A model generated the notes under the pieces. The model had not been told where the DNA came from. It was given only the letters and a program-made list of their open reading frames with translations, and ran no database searches. 64,000 nucleotides of DNA. Source: Rhinopomastus cyanomelas (lineage: Eukaryota > Chordata > Aves > Bucerotiformes > Rhinopomastidae). Location: positions 252,894-316,893 of the forward strand of contig VXBP01000413.1 in the NCBI GenBank assembly GCA_013400115.1, written 5' to 3'. Below are positions 10,741 through 23,110 of the stretch, in pieces (within the stretch, counting starts at the first letter, position 1; each line of letters opens with the position of its first letter). Position numbers and translations under genes: made by a program.

Positions 10741-11850
10741 CTGAGCAAACGGCCGAGTCCATTCTCTGGACGGGTCCACTCTCTCTGGCTGGCTCACCGC
10801 GTGCTGGCTGCTCGGCAGGCTCACGTGTTTTGTCCTCGGGTAGCTCTCCGTTTATTTCCATGCTGTCGTGAGCTCCCAGATCAGACCTTTCCTCTTTCTC
10901 ATCATCGCTTTCACCATCCGTGAGCACCGGCTCGATCAGTATCTGGACCCTGCTCGCCACGGATCTCACAGCGCGCTTGCGCTCTTCCACCCCAACGGGC
11001 TCATCTGGAGGCGGCTCTGGCCCCGACTCCTCTCCGGTGGGTGACTCAGTCTTGACGGAAGGCGCTCGCACAGGCAGTCTGGACTTCTTGGAGCAGCGCT
11101 GGGCTGTCTTCTCCTCCTCTGGCACCGGTGGCTTCCCACTGCCTTCACCCAGCAAGTTGTTCCTGGTCACAAGGCTGCCCTTGCTCTTGGCGTACGTGGA
11201 TCTAGGAAGGGAGGAGACCGAACCCTTCCTTGCAGGGGCTACGTAGCTTGGTTCCTCCTCGCTTGAGGACAGGGTTATTGTCCTTTTGTAGGGGGTTCTG
11301 GTTTTGATGAAGACACCAGGTTTCTCATCACTGTTCTGGCCTGGCCCAGACTGCACTGAGAGCGAGCGGCACAGCTTGAACTGCCGCCTATCTGCTTCCA
11401 CCCAGCTGGGGTCCTCTGGAGAGTTTCCTATCATCACAGAGTCTGCTCCCTTCTCCCAGAAGTTCTTCAGGTTCTTGAAGTGCTCATGATTGAGGCCAAT
11501 GTCCTCCTCTTTGTTACTCATGGAGGAGATGGTGTAGTTCACTACTTGCTTGGCAGCCTGGCTGCTCTCCCCCTCCGCAGCCAGTGGTTTGGGGCTTACC
11601 AGCAGCTTTCTAGTTGTGAGGCCATTCTCTGCTGACCCCACATGATTCCCAAACTGCTCGGGTCTGGGGAAAGTTCTGCTTGGTTTCCTCTTAACTGGAA
11701 TCTTGCTGGGAGCGCAGGTTTGTTCAGATGGGGTTTTTGTCCCTGCTGTGGTGCCAGTGGCGCCAGCAACAGCCTCCCCTCCAACCGCACTGTCAGGCTG
11801 AGGCAGAGCGTCCTCTGAAAGGCTGGTGGGCAGTGGAGACACTCCATGAC
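10741..11850 (-). CDS. SYTL1: SYTL1 large linker exon (1110 bp)
   Basis: This is the largest open block in the window: 369 uninterrupted codons plus split codons at both ends, between tgtctttgtag and TCAG|gtactg. The protein segment (residues about 173-542) is of low complexity, rich in Ser, Pro, Glu and Lys, with acidic runs (SSSEEEPS, DGESDDEKEE) and basic stretches, as expected of a disordered Slp linker. One ordered-looking patch, HFKNLKNFWEKG, lies near residue 300. A large central exon also occurs in SYTL2, while mammalian SYTL1 has a much shorter linker. Entry and exit are both phase 1 and fit both neighbours. Confidence 0.92.
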
Positions 11851-11914
11851 CTACAAAGACAGCAGACGCTCACAGCCTGTTCTGCTGCATCACATCACAC
11901 TTCCCTGGAAGGTC

Positions 11915-12550
11915 TGGGCTGTAGCCAGCAGGGTGCCCAGGTGGCCAAGAAGGCCAATGGCATCCTGTCCTGCATCAGGAATGGTGTAACCAGCAGGAGG
12001 GAGGTGATGTTGTCCCTGTACTCTTCACTTGTGAGACTGTACCTTAAGCACTGGGTCCAGTTTTGGGCGTCACAGGATAAGGAGGACATTGAGGGGCTGG
12101 AACGGAGCCAGACAGGGGCAACAGGACTGGGGAGAGGGATAGAATACAGGCTCTGTGAAGAGCAGCTGAGGGAACTGGGGCTATTTAGTCAAGAGAAGAG
12201 GAGGCTGAGAGGAGACTTTATTGCTCTCTACAGCTACCTAAAAGGTTGTAGCAAGGCTGGTGCTGGTCTCTTCTCTCAAATTACTAAGGAGAGGAAATGG
12301 CCTCAAGTTGCATGAGGGGAGGTTTAGACTGGATCTGAGGAAGAAGTTCTTTGCTGAGAGCGCGGCTGGGCACAGAAAGAGGCTTCCCAGGGAGGTGGCA
12401 GCGTCACCATCCCTGGAGGTGTTTAAAAAAATCAGCAGATAGAGCACTTGAGGCCATGGTCTAGGGGTTAGGGAGATGTTGGGATGAGGGCTGGCCTTGC
12501 TGAACCCGGAGGTTCTTTCCAGCCATCATGACTCTATGATTCTATGATTT
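11915..12550 (+). repeat. CR1 LINE fragment, long and old
   Basis: Begins in 'gcccaggtggccaagaaggc' (ORF2 reverse-transcriptase end) and runs to 'gactctatgattctatgatt'. It lies between two SYTL1 exons. Confidence 0.92.
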
Positions 12551-12985
12551 TCAAAGGGAAGCCAGAGGGAGCTTCCAGAAACTACCAGTATGTTTGTGTT
12601 TCTTTCCCATTTTGATACTGGTAAGCCCCCTGCCACCTGAGGAAAACCCCGAAAAGCCCAGCCCTTCTCTATGCGACAGGACAACAAAAACCCTCTGAGC
12701 TCTAAATTATTGCTGTGAGCTGGGGGGTTGGGTTTGTTTGCAGCTTTGCTTCCAGTTTTCCTACTGGCTGTTTCCTACATTCCAATATCACACTGAACAC
12801 TCAAGGCAGGGAAGAGAAGGCAACTTGGATCTGAGGGGCAAGGAGCTGTGAGCCAAGCCCTCAATTTAAAACACAGTGAGAGTCAGGAGACGTTTTAGTC
12901 ACTGGATTTTCTTTTCTCTTGGTCCCTACTGCCTCTGGCATAATTCACACAAATGCTGGTAGCCTGTTCTTTGATGCCAAGGGAA

Positions 12986-13240
12986 GAAACCACGGAATAA
13001 TTGAGGCTGGAGAAGCCCTCTGAGGTCATCCAGCCCAGCCCATCACCACATCGGATGACCAGGGCACTGAGAGCCACGGCCAGTCTGTCCTTAAACACCT
13101 TCAGGGGGTAGGGACTCCATCACTGCCCTGGGCAGGCCATTCCAGGATCTGACCACCCTTTCCGTGAGGAAGGGCTTCCTAACATCCATCCTAACCCTCT
13201 CCTGGCAGCTTCAAGCCCTCCTCTCTCATCCTGTCGCATC
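12986..13240 (-). repeat. CR1 LINE fragment
   Basis: Shows 'ggctggagaagccctctgag' and 'cctgggcaggccattccagg'. Ends close to the exon donor at 13304. Confidence 0.85.
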
Positions 13241-13303
13241 TTGTCATTTGGAGTTCGAAGCGGAGCAACACGACCTCCAAGGGTTCAGTGGACAAAGTAT
13301 TAC

Positions 13304-13397
13304 CTTTGGTAGCCACCAGCGAGCTGTTTGCTGCAGCCACAAATGGACTTGTTGCACTGTCGCTCTCCGAGGAAGACACATCGTGTGTGCTGGATCT
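13304..13397 (-). CDS. SYTL1: SYTL1 coding exon: linker
   Basis: The exon is bounded by gttttccgttcag and AAAG|gtaata, 94 bases, phase 0 in and phase 1 out. It encodes about 31 residues: RSSTHDVSSSESDSATS, a Ser-rich likely phosphorylated stretch, then PFVAAANSSLVATK. A CR1 fragment ends only about 65 bases from its donor. Confidence 0.85.
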
Positions 13398-13541
13398 CTG
13401 AACGGAAAACAAACCTCATCAGTGCATACAAACTGGTCAGACTGGAACAACGTATTCCATCGAAGGGCAAACACTGGAGCCCCTGCAGTAGGCACAGGCC
13501 CAGGGTGTCTCACAAGCAAAGCAGGAGGCTGCACATACTAC

Positions 13542-13635
13542 CTTGTGCGATGCAGATAGTGGGGCTGAAAGTCTCGGCTTCGGTTTCGGCAAGACGTTGC
13601 ACTCCTCTGCAGCGTCGGAAGCAGGCCAGCAGGAC
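13542..13635 (-). CDS. SYTL1: SYTL1 coding exon: linker
   Basis: The acceptor is tctcctgtcccacag and the donor CACAAG|gtagta. The 94 bases enter in phase 2 and leave in phase 0. They encode SCWPASDAAEECNVLPK, then a Lys/Pro run and LSAPLSASHK. Phases match the exons on both sides. Confidence 0.83.
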
Positions 13636-14469
13636 CTGTGGGACAGGAGAGAGCCCTGAGTGTGGAGAACAGTGGCAACCATGTGCCTGTGGGGTGATTA
13701 GGCAGCCATCTCAGCTCTGCTCAGCTACTGTCTCGCTTTCATCTACCAACCCAGCCCGACACCAGGCGGCCCAGAGCTGCTGCTTTCATTTGTTTTCTCC
13801 ATCCTGCATCCCGGACTTTCTGCCTGTGGATCCTTCGTTAAGCAACACACAGTGATGAGCTGCAAGAGGTCTGGAAGCATTGTTAGGGCCCCTATTTAAT
13901 ACTAAGCTGGGGCAATGGCCACCTCTGAAGAACGGTTCTGCAGACAACAAAATGCAAAGGGGATGAGAGCACAACTCAATAAATACATGAGCATTTCAAC
14001 GCCTTCTCCACATCCCATGGACACTGCGTGAGGCCTCTGATCTGCTCACTGCAGAGCTTGGAGTGGGTGTCTGCTTAGTCAGCACAACGAGAAACCCTGC
14101 CCGGCCCCGACGGAGCACCGAGTGCTGGACACGGAGGTTGGCACCACGGGAAACAAGCAGTTTCCTCCAGCAGTTCACAAATCACCACATAACTGCTGTG
14201 AAAACCCAACCAGAATATCCTGACCTGGGAGACGGCTCCTGTTCTACTGGCCCCTTATCAAATCCTGCAGGAAGGGACCCTTCTGGCACAAGATTGCTAG
14301 CACTCTGTTATTAGGGGAGCACTGATGTTCTGACAATTCCTGGAAAAAGGGCATTAAAAATCCCATATAACCTATTATAACCTATATCATTCTATACAGC
14401 CTTGGAAACTCAGCCAAGAGCAGGGTTTGAGGCTTCCATTGTCATCAGCAGGAGAGCAGCAGCAGTTAC

Positions 14470-14545
14470 CTCTCTGCCCAGCTGCTAGCGGGCTCAGGGC
14501 AGGCTTTGCTTTCCAGACCCGTCCTGATGTGCTCGTTGGCCTCGT
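14470..14545 (-). CDS. SYTL1: SYTL1 coding exon: linker after SHD
   Basis: The exon lies between ctgttgtgttacag and GAGAG|gtaact, 76 bases, phase 1 in and phase 2 out. In that frame it reads EANEHIRTGLESKACPEPAS and then SWAE. A second frame is also open, but only this one links the SHD exon and the next linker exon without breaking phase. Confidence 0.78.
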
Positions 14546-15159
14546 CTGTAACACAACAGAGAAATTCACATTTATTCCCACTTTGTAACTGCCAGGGCCA
14601 TTTGTCCGGGGGAAGGAAAGGCTTGTGAAGTTAGTCCCACCAGCACAAACCCCGAGGATTTAACAGGAGATGTAGAGCAGGTGGAGGACTCTGCCTACTC
14701 TTCCCCCAGATGGGGGAGGTCCTGTGTGCTCCTCACACACCAAAGGTATCTCCATAGCCCATGGGACCAAAGCCAGCTGCCCAACACCTGACTCACACCA
14801 GGAGCTGCCCCATCACGGGGAGCCATCGCAGGATGGGGCTGCAGATGTCGAGGCAGCTGATCTGTTCCAGGATTTAAATTCAGCCATTTCCTGTTTTGAC
14901 TCAAAGTCACAGGATCTTGGCAAACAAAGGAGGGGGCCAACAGAGTAAATGAGATGCCTGCTATTTTTACTGGCACAGGGCTCAGCTAGGTCTTCTCAGC
15001 TCTCACAGACCCTGAAGGAGCGACAGGCTCCGCAGAGCAGCCTGCCAGGGGTAGAGCTGCACTGGACATTGCTGGCAAACAGGCTATCTTGCTGCTGCTG
15101 CCAGCCCTAAAGGATTAAACCCTCAAACAACAATGAGAAACTAGTCTGGTCAACACCAT

Positions 15160-15540
15160 CACAGATTCACAGTGTGGTTTGGGTTGGAAGGGACCTTCAA
15201 AGCTCACCCAGTCCCACCCCCTACTGTGAGCAGGGCCATCCCCAACCAGAACAGGCTGCTCAGAGCCCCAGGGTCCAACCTGACCTGGGATGGTTCCAGA
15301 GATAGGGCTTCTCCCACCTTTCTGAGCAACCTTGGCCAGGCTCTTACCACTCTCAGTCCAAACAATTTCTACCTTCTAGTCTGAATCTCCCTCTTTCTTG
15401 TCCTGTCACAGCAGTCCCAGCTAAAAACTCTGTCCCCATCTTTCTTATCAGCCCCTTTAAGTACTGAAAGGCTGCAAGGAGGTCTCCCCAGAGCCTTCTC
15501 CTCTCCAGGCTGAACAACCCCAAGGTGTGCACCTGTTTAT
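15160..15540 (-). repeat. CR1 LINE fragment
   Basis: Shows 'tttgggttggaagggacctt', and 'cttctcctctccaggctgaa' at the 5' side. Confidence 0.9.
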
Positions 15541-16040
15541 TCACACGCAGCTAGGTCTGTTTTGAAGAACAAAGCTTACCTGTCCCCAAACCTGCCTGAT
15601 GGGTTTAGGCTGTATTTTTAGACACCACCATAGAACCCAGGCACAAAGGATTCAGATGTGACATTAGACAACTACCCCTCACTGGTTATCTGGGTAGGAA
15701 ACTGCACTGAGCCCAAAGGCAGCCCAGTCCTAATGATGTCACACCAGTGCTGTTGAAGTAAGACATCCAGCAGCAGCACAGCCAACCTGCGGGTAACAGA
15801 GACACCCCAAGATGGAACTTCAATCTCATTGCCTGGGCATCCCCATGGAGAAATGTGCTGCAGCTCCAAGTGTTTCTTCCCTGCAGGGAGGGGACCATGG
15901 CAGCATCACTTGGGCTGTCAGCATTAGGACACGGATCTAGCACCGGCGTGAGACGGCAGTTGGGGGATCTCATGGCTTCCACAGTGGTGGGAAGTCACTG
16001 CCAGTCTGTGGGAGGCAGTGGCAGCTGGAAGGCAGCTCAG

Positions 16041-16144
16041 GCCCAGGTTGGAAGGGACCTCCAAAAGCATTTAGTCCAAACCCCCTGCAGTAAGCAGAGA
16101 CAGAATCAACTACACCAGGTTGCCCAGAGCCTTGTCCAGCCTAA
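16041..16144 (-). repeat. CR1 LINE fragment, outer copy, first half
   Basis: 3' part of an older CR1, interrupted after 'ttgtccagcctaa'. It resumes at 16853. Confidence 0.85.
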
Positions 16145-16228
16145 TCATAGAATCACAGAATCATCAGGGATTGGAAGGGACCTCTAAAGATCATCTAGTC
16201 CAATCCCCCTGCCAGAGCAGGCTCACCT
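16145..16228 (-). repeat. CR1 3' tail inserted in older CR1
   Basis: Starts 'tcatagaatcacagaatcat', typical young tail. Confidence 0.9.
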
Positions 16229-16239
16229 CACTGGAGAAG

Positions 16240-16852
16240 CCATGGAATCAGGGTCACTCAGGGTAGGAAGGAACCATCATCCAGTTCCAACACCCCCAGC
16301 ACAGGCAGGGACACCCCACCCTAGACCAGGCTGGCCAGAGCCCCATCCAGTCTGGCCTTAAACACCTCCAGGGACGGGGCCCCAACCACCTCCCTGGGCA
16401 ACTCATTCCAGGCCTTCACCACTCTCGCGGTGAAGAACTTCCTCCTCACATCCAGTGAAAATCTACCCATCTCCAGCTTTGCTCCATTCCCCCTAGTCCT
16501 GTTGCTACCCACCATCCTAAATAGCCCCTCCGCAGCCTTTTTGTAGGCCCCCTTCAGATACTGGAAGGCCACAATAAGGTCACTTGGGAGCCTCCTCTTC
16601 TCCAGACTGAACAGCCCCAACTCTCTCAGTCTGGCCTCATAGGAGAGGAGCTCCAGCCCTCTGATCATCCTCATGGCCCTCCTCTGCACTCGCTCCGGCA
16701 CATCCACATCCTTCTTGTAGTAAGGGCTCCAGATCTGGACTCAGTGGTCCAGATGGAGTCTCACCAGAGCAGCGTAGAGGGGGAGAATCACCTCCCTCGA
16801 CCTGCTGGCAACATTTCTCCTGATGCAGCCCAGGATCCAGTTTGCCTTCTGG
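16240..16852 (-). repeat. CR1 LINE fragment, inner copy
   Basis: The C-terminal ORF2 stretch stays open for 128 codons on the minus strand (16707-16321), with the FSLDVRRKFF motif. Confidence 0.92.
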
Positions 16853-16995
16853 TAAACCTAACCTTGAATAACTTCAAGGATGGGGCCTCAACTCCCTCCC
16901 TGGGCAACCTGTTCCAGTGCTCAACTCCCCTGCTAAAGAACTTCTTCCTAACATCCCATTTCAATATTCCCTTCTCTAATTTGAAGCCAGAGATG
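16853..16995 (-). repeat. CR1 LINE fragment, outer copy, second half
   Basis: Continues the copy broken at 16144: 'cctaaccttgaataacttca'. Confidence 0.85.
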
Positions 16996-18275
16996 CCAGC
17001 TGGCTGGAAGCAGAGTAACCACACACAGAGCTCCCACATTTTCCCTTTGCCTGTCACGGTTAAAAAGACCTTGACAACTGAAGACCACATCCATTTCTCA
17101 CCTCACTTCCAAAGACATTGTGCTGTATTTGCTTTTCACTGACGCCTACACCTCAGACACTGCAGGCAGAGGCAGTGGGAGGTGTCTGTGTCCTCCCATC
17201 CCAACCACTTCCCTTCAAAACAGTCCAGCCACGGTCACAGCCATCCCCAGTGTCTACACCCACAAACAAACTGGTGATGAGGACACTGTCATTCAACAAG
17301 ACGAGTGAAATGCCCTTGCTAGCTTTAAGAGGAGATGGAATAAGAGCAAATCCCAACAGAAATAAGCAGTGGCCTGACCAGTTGGACCTGTCCATGCCTA
17401 TATTTATCCACATGTGTATGGAACCACTCCTCCAGCTGCTCTGCACATTGCCTGTCTCTCTGCAACAGACACTAAGGCTTTGGGAACAGCGTGGCTCACC
17501 ATGCCGTTGGGGCTGACCTGCCTACACAGGTGGACAAAAGGTCTCTCTCAGAAGATTTTTAGCTCTTGGATATCCATTGCACATAAGCTCATGGAGGAGT
17601 TCTCTCCAAGTTGAACCATCTGTGCTGCTGTAGTTTAAATATAGGGTATCTGTTCCATACAGTTATATTAGTGCCCAGCACTAGCATTTTCTATTGTGTT
17701 CTTCACCAGTTATGAAGACCTTTAGGGATCCATGCGACCCTCCCTTCTGAAGGTTAAAACCCTCCTCCAGAGAAGGTCACTGGGCATTCTCCTGGGCAGG
17801 CACAAGTTTCCAGCCCTCCCCAGCCCACTCACCATGCAACGTCAGAAGTTATCTCAGCAGGGGTTTTCTGAGCAGGAATTTCTCTCCCTAACACAGTCAC
17901 CAAAAAGATCAACTGGGATTAGCAGCCCTGGAGTCATGAGCACATTACACTGGTTTGGCTAAATGAACATGCACCCCCTTCATCATCCCGAAAGCCAGCA
18001 GGAGGTGGCTGGCTGACCTTTCCAGAAGGAAAGAAGGTGCCAGGCTGGCAGCAAAGGCCCTAATCAACTCTTCTGCAGGCTGAACCTGAGCTGCAGGGTC
18101 AAACCATTTGTGAGGGGGCTTCATCCTGCACCCCAGGGAGCCAAGCACTGCTCTCATCAGGACAGCACTCTTGCAGAGAAGTCAGAAAGGTAAGTGCTTG
18201 ATTTTGAGCACTGCAGCATCAGCAGGACATGGAGGTGCTGGAGAGTGGGCTAAGACTGGGCTGGTTAGGGGTCTG

Positions 18276-18678
18276 GAGAACAGGTCTGAGGAGGAGAGGC
18301 TGATGGAGCTTGGGCTGTTCAGCCTGGAGAAGAGGAAGTTGAGGGGAGGCCTCACTGCTTTCTACAACTACCTGACGGGAGGTTGGAGTGAGGCAAGGGT
18401 TGGCCTCTGCTCCCTAGTGACTAGCAATAGGACAAGAGGAAATGGGGTCAGGTTGTGCCAGGGGAGGTTCAGGTTGGATCTCAGGAAAAACGTCTTCCCA
18501 GAAAGAGTGGAGAGGCCTTGGAACAGGCTGCTTAGGGATGGGGTGGAGGCATCATCCCTGGAGGTGTTCAACCAACAGGCAGCCAGGTGTTTCAGGAGAT
18601 GGGTTAGTGGTTGGGGGTTCTAGGACAGACGGTTGGACTTGATGATCTTGAAGGCCTTCTCCAACCTTGATTCTGTAC
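18276..18678 (+). repeat. CR1 LINE fragment
   Basis: From 'gaggagaggctgatggagct' to a degraded 3' end 'caaccttgattctgta'. Confidence 0.9.
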
Positions 18679-20654
18679 GTGAAAGATACAACCTATCTGA
18701 TAACTACTGCAGGAGATGAGAAGACACCAGTAAACAGCAAAGGCTGTAGAACCTCGATCCTCAACCAGTGCTGTAAAACAGCAGTGGGAAAAAGAAGAGG
18801 AAATAATAAAATCACATATTATATCTGTGCTTCACCAAAGTCTGAGGATAAAAGAAGAGACAAAGAAGACAAAACTTGGAGAAAGAAATAAAGGCTACTC
18901 AATCTAAACAATCACTGGAGTATGATGCAGTAGCCTTTGCTTCTTCCTTCCCAAACCAGCATTAGTCACCAGGCTGTGTATTACTGTTGCAGTGACAAGA
19001 TTACTTCAGATGATAACTGGAGACTACATCTCACACTGCACATCACTAAGTTAAATCTGAACCCAGCAGGGCTTTGGATTTTGCTTTCCTGAAATGGGCT
19101 GCAAGCTCCAGGTGCTCATGCAACAGGCAGCTGAAGCCAGTTCATTGCCAGCCTCTGGTGGCTGGGCTGCAGGTGAGAGGGCGCTTGTCTACCCTGGGCT
19201 TCTCAAGTCTGTCTCTTCCTGCAGAGAGGATGCAGCTCAAACACACAACCTCGAAGAGCAGAGACGGTGCTCTGCAGCAACGGGCACCCAACTCTGGCAA
19301 GCTGTTGAGTGGCAACATGCATCCTTAATGCCATGGATAAAAGCGACGGGACACGATCTGTGATGGGCCTGTTCTGCACCAGAGGCCCCAGTGAATCTGA
19401 GTTACAAGAGCTGTCAGGGACAAGTAAAAAGCAAAAAAGAAATGAGGCTCTCAGGGAGGTCCCTAGCCAGTCTCTAGTTTTGGGACTGTGTCTAAGTAAT
19501 GCAGAGCTGAGAGAGGTTTCTGAAGTCCAGGCAGCTAATGTTACAGAGGTGTCCTGACCAAGGAGAGCCACCAAACAAAGGAGAGGTCTACAATGCTGCT
19601 ACTCCAGAGTAGGGATGGCCAGCTGGGCCCAGGAAAGAGGCTGAGCTGAACTGATGGAGATGACATTTGAGGTTTGGACAGATGGACGATAATCCTTGAT
19701 CTAATTCCTGTGGAAGAACAGAGCCTAGTTATAGGGACTGTGGTAGACTTTGCCCAGAGCAGCCAGCAACTCACCAGTCACGTCTAAGTACCTGTGATCA
19801 CCCTCCCTGACAAATATAATGGAGGAGGTTGTGTGAGGCTGGGCTGCAGTCTCACAGTCCTGCTGCAGGATCAGTTGGTCAGTCTTCAACACCTAGCTGA
19901 GGACTGGATTTGAATCATCCTGGTTCCGCTCTGCACAAATGGCCAGCACAAGTGCCAGGCCTAGTGTGGCAACACAGGAACTCAAGGTACAGTCCTACTC
20001 AGTTCACACAGGACTGATACCTTCTCTTCTCTGCCCTGAGCTGACAAATCTGCTTTGGTCTGTTTCACCACACGAGAGCTCCTCTGCAGTCACACAACAC
20101 ACACTCCCTCTGCTTCCTTAGCACACGACCCCAGACAGACCTTTGCTATGGCTCAGCAGCCTGGGCACCACTCAGCCCCAAAGCCCTTTTTACTGGGAAA
20201 ACCACAGTGTGCCTTGGAACTATTCCCATGTAAGAGCTAGACATGGACCCTCTCCAGTGCGCAAATATTTGCCAGAAGAGAGGCGCCCCTCCGTTTGCAG
20301 AGATGTGGCTGACTACACCACCCCAAGAGCAGCTGGCTCCTGGTTTTGGGACGACTACTCAGGAAATGGTGGAGGTGCAGGGGTGTGTTTGACCCCAACA
20401 CAGCAGTTTGATGCCAAAAATTTCCCTGGGAAACAGCTCTTGCTCTGGCTCTCTGCCACACTTCCATTTTTCCTCTGGGCCCTGATTTTGATTCTCAGGT
20501 ATGTTTTTCTAGAACTGAAAGCTTAGCTGAGAACCCCCTTATCACAACACACCGGCAGGTCCCCGACAAGCTCCCGCGTACAGAGACATCCCATACTGGA
20601 CCACTGTTTTGCGGCCCATCAATTTGTTTTCTTGAGACGCACCCCGGTACGTAC

Positions 20655-20806
20655 TTTCTAGTTTGCCCTTTTTCCTTCTAATCGATGCTCGAAGCAGATC
20701 TGGCCCCGCCAAGTCTTCCTGAAAGCGTTTTGCCTTCACTTCTGAAAACCATTCACCTGTTACAAACTTCTTCTTCGTTTCGTCCTTGATGGAGCCTTGT
20801 ATCCGC
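20655..20806 (-). CDS. SYTL1: SYTL1 coding exon: SHD2, Rab27-binding half
   Basis: The exon runs from ccttgactttcag to GAAA|gtacgt, 152 bases, phase 2 in and phase 1 out. It encodes the second half of the Slp homology domain: RRIQGSIKDETKKK, then TGEWFSEVKAKRF and GPDLLRASIRRKKGK. The Trp-Phe pair followed by a basic helix corresponds to the conserved (S/T)G-WF motif that contacts the Rab27 effector groove. No CxxC zinc finger separates SHD1 from SHD2, which places the protein with SYTL1 and SYTL2. Confidence 0.92.
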
Positions 20807-20934
20807 CTGAAAGTCAAGGAAAACATTAACCACCAAGATCTCCAAGGTTTTGACTTCCTCTGAGCTACCTCCAGGGTGTAACTGTCCCATTCACCTGTCT
20901 GAGACTGTGAGGGATCCCAAGCTTGTTCTCTGTA

Positions 20935-21110
20935 ATCACAGAATCCTTAGAGATTGGAAGGGACCTCAAAAGATCATCCAGTCCAATCCCCCCACCGCAG
21001 CAGGATCCCCTAGACCAAGTCACACAGGAACACATCCAGGCGGGTCTTGAACACCTCCAGTGAAGGAGACTCCACAACCTCCCTGGGCAGCCTGTTCCAG
21101 TGCTCCAGCA
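20935..21110 (-). repeat. CR1 LINE fragment
   Basis: 3' 175 bases with the 'aatcacagaatccttagaga' tail. Just upstream of the SHD2 acceptor on the gene's strand. Confidence 0.92.
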
Positions 21111-23012
21111 AAGCTGATTAATTTTGCTCCTGAAATGGAAACAACACCCTGCAAACGTAGCCTTCGCCACCTCCAAATCCTACAAACCCAGATCAGAGGC
21201 TCCAGGCAAGACGGTCTGTCCAGCTGTGAGGATTTGGGACTGTTTGCAGGTCTTGTACCTGGTTTTTGATCTATCAATCTCTTTACGATCGGTGAAGGTT
21301 TTTGGATCAAATCTGATGCAAACCAAGGAAATAAATAGCGTTATTTAGGGGAGTAACCATCTCTGCATCATTCTCGTCCACACTGCTCCTCTCCCGGCTC
21401 CTCCTGCCGTGCCAGTTTCGGCACTCAAACAGTTACCTCTCCTTCCTGAGCACTGGCTCTCCTGCTGTAACTGCTGGGCACACCCAGGCTGGGTTTTGGC
21501 ACCTAAACCCGTCAGTGCCCTGTTTGCTGGCCTCTACTTTTAACCCTCCCTCTCGTTATTTTGGTTCCACACCACAGCCTGAGCTGCCTTCCAATTGCCA
21601 CTGCCTCCCACAGCCCAGCACAGTTCAGGGTCTCTGTGAGGTCTGAGAGGTCACACAAAACTCTCACCTCAGTCCAATTCTCAGTAATAAGAGGGGGCAA
21701 ACCCCCAGATAATTGTGAAGCCTGGATGGGTCACATCTGGCTGCCCAAAGGCCAGGAGGTAGCAGGTAAGAGACATGCAGGGACACGTTAGAACCAACAG
21801 CTGGGGGAGCTACACAGCTCCCATCTACATCAGGGGTGAATCAGCTCCTGAGAGGGCCTCGAGGTGCTGGGCCAGAGGAGATGTAGGAACATATCTTAAT
21901 CTTGTTGACTCCAGCTCAGTGTAATGACTGACTGACTTCAGGTCACCCGACAGGCAGGTCATGTTGGAGCCAGACGGGTCCCTACTTGCTCCAGAGGTCT
22001 AGCTGCTTCTAGCCACGCTGACAGCACAGGGCTCTTGGCACCGTGCTGGGCAGGATCTGTCTCACTCTGCTGTCACATTAAAGCTCTCTGTGCAGCAGCT
22101 TCCGCAGAAAAGCAAAACAGAACTAACATAATCCCAATACTTTCCCCAAACCTACTCTATTGCATTTCTGAAGAACAAAAAAAACCCCATAAATTAAAAA
22201 GTCCAGAGAAAGCCTTGTTTGAATTCAGTGGAGCTGTTGGAGCATGCAGACACCTCCAGCCCAGGCTGCCTGCATGCCACCACTGGCTCTGCTCCCTCAG
22301 CTCTCACCTTGAGCACAGGCCAGGGCATGCCACCTCTCCAGAACTTGCTGCAGAGCTACCTACTCTCTCGCAAGCCCTGAGCATCCCTCCTGCGTGGGAC
22401 TTGCTCTTATTTGGCTCCACAGCGAGTGGAGACTCAGCCTTCACAGGGGGCAAAGTGGCACCACCGCCCGCCCTGACGGAAGCACTCCTTTCTTGCTGTG
22501 GGGAGTTTGGTGTCAGCTTCCCAAGCCCGGGGCAGCCCAGGTGGCCCGATGGCGTTTACGCGACAGCAGCATGAAGCAGCCCCTGATCCTGAGCATTGCG
22601 ATAGTCAGTGGCAAGTGAGTGCGTCCTGGCTCTGAAACGGCTCCCTTTGTCACACCCTCTCTGCCTGCACCTTGGGTGCTGTACACACATCTCCACCCCA
22701 ACGAGCACCGAGGGGACACAAAGCAAAGATGAGGAGGTGCAGTCTCCTTTTAAAACATTCTATGGGACTTCTGAGGAGAACAAGGTAGCAGCTACTCCCC
22801 TGCTCAGCCATCTGACAGTGAGAAATCAGCAGCTTCCTCCTCAGGCAAGGAAAGAGATGGTTTTCTCTTGGTGTCTCTGGGGGCTGCTGATTAACTTCAC
22901 AGGAGAGCCCAGCCCTATGGTCCTGCAGAGAGGGGACAGCAGTGACAAATGGACAGCTGAGAGGACAGGAGGTGCAATGAAAAGCTCTGTCAGGATCCAA
23001 GCAAAAAGGGAG

Positions 23013-23031
23013 AACACACACACACACACAC
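23013..23031 (+). repeat. (CA)n microsatellite
   Basis: About nine CA units in SYTL1 intronic sequence, 80 bases from the SHD1 exon donor. Confidence 0.9.
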
Positions 23032-23110
23032 AGACCTCCTCCTCTCTTAAAGAAGTAAATAGATCCCCCTGGGGTAGTTCATAAACTGATGGTATTGGAT
23101 GCTCTCTCAC

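Larger units (their letters stand above)
14546..20654 (-). other. SYTL1 intron with nested CR1 copies
   Basis: This 6.1-kb intron contains CR1 copies at 15160, 16041-16995 (a nested cluster) and 18276. The stretches 17000-18270 and 18680-20650 look like ordinary single-copy intron sequence with no supported feature. Confidence 0.6.
20807..23110 (-). other. SYTL1 intron between the SHD exons
   Basis: This 2.3-kb intron has one CR1 3' fragment (20935-21110) and a short (CA)n run near 23013-23031 close to the next exon. Nothing else could be supported. Confidence 0.6.

Noticed and set aside
11728..12315. Plus-strand open frame of 195 codons
   Set aside because: Antisense shadow of the SYTL1 large exon fused with CR1 sequence.
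22035..22574. Plus-strand open frame of 179 codons
   Set aside because: Composition is random-like, no domain, no splice context, intronic on the other strand.
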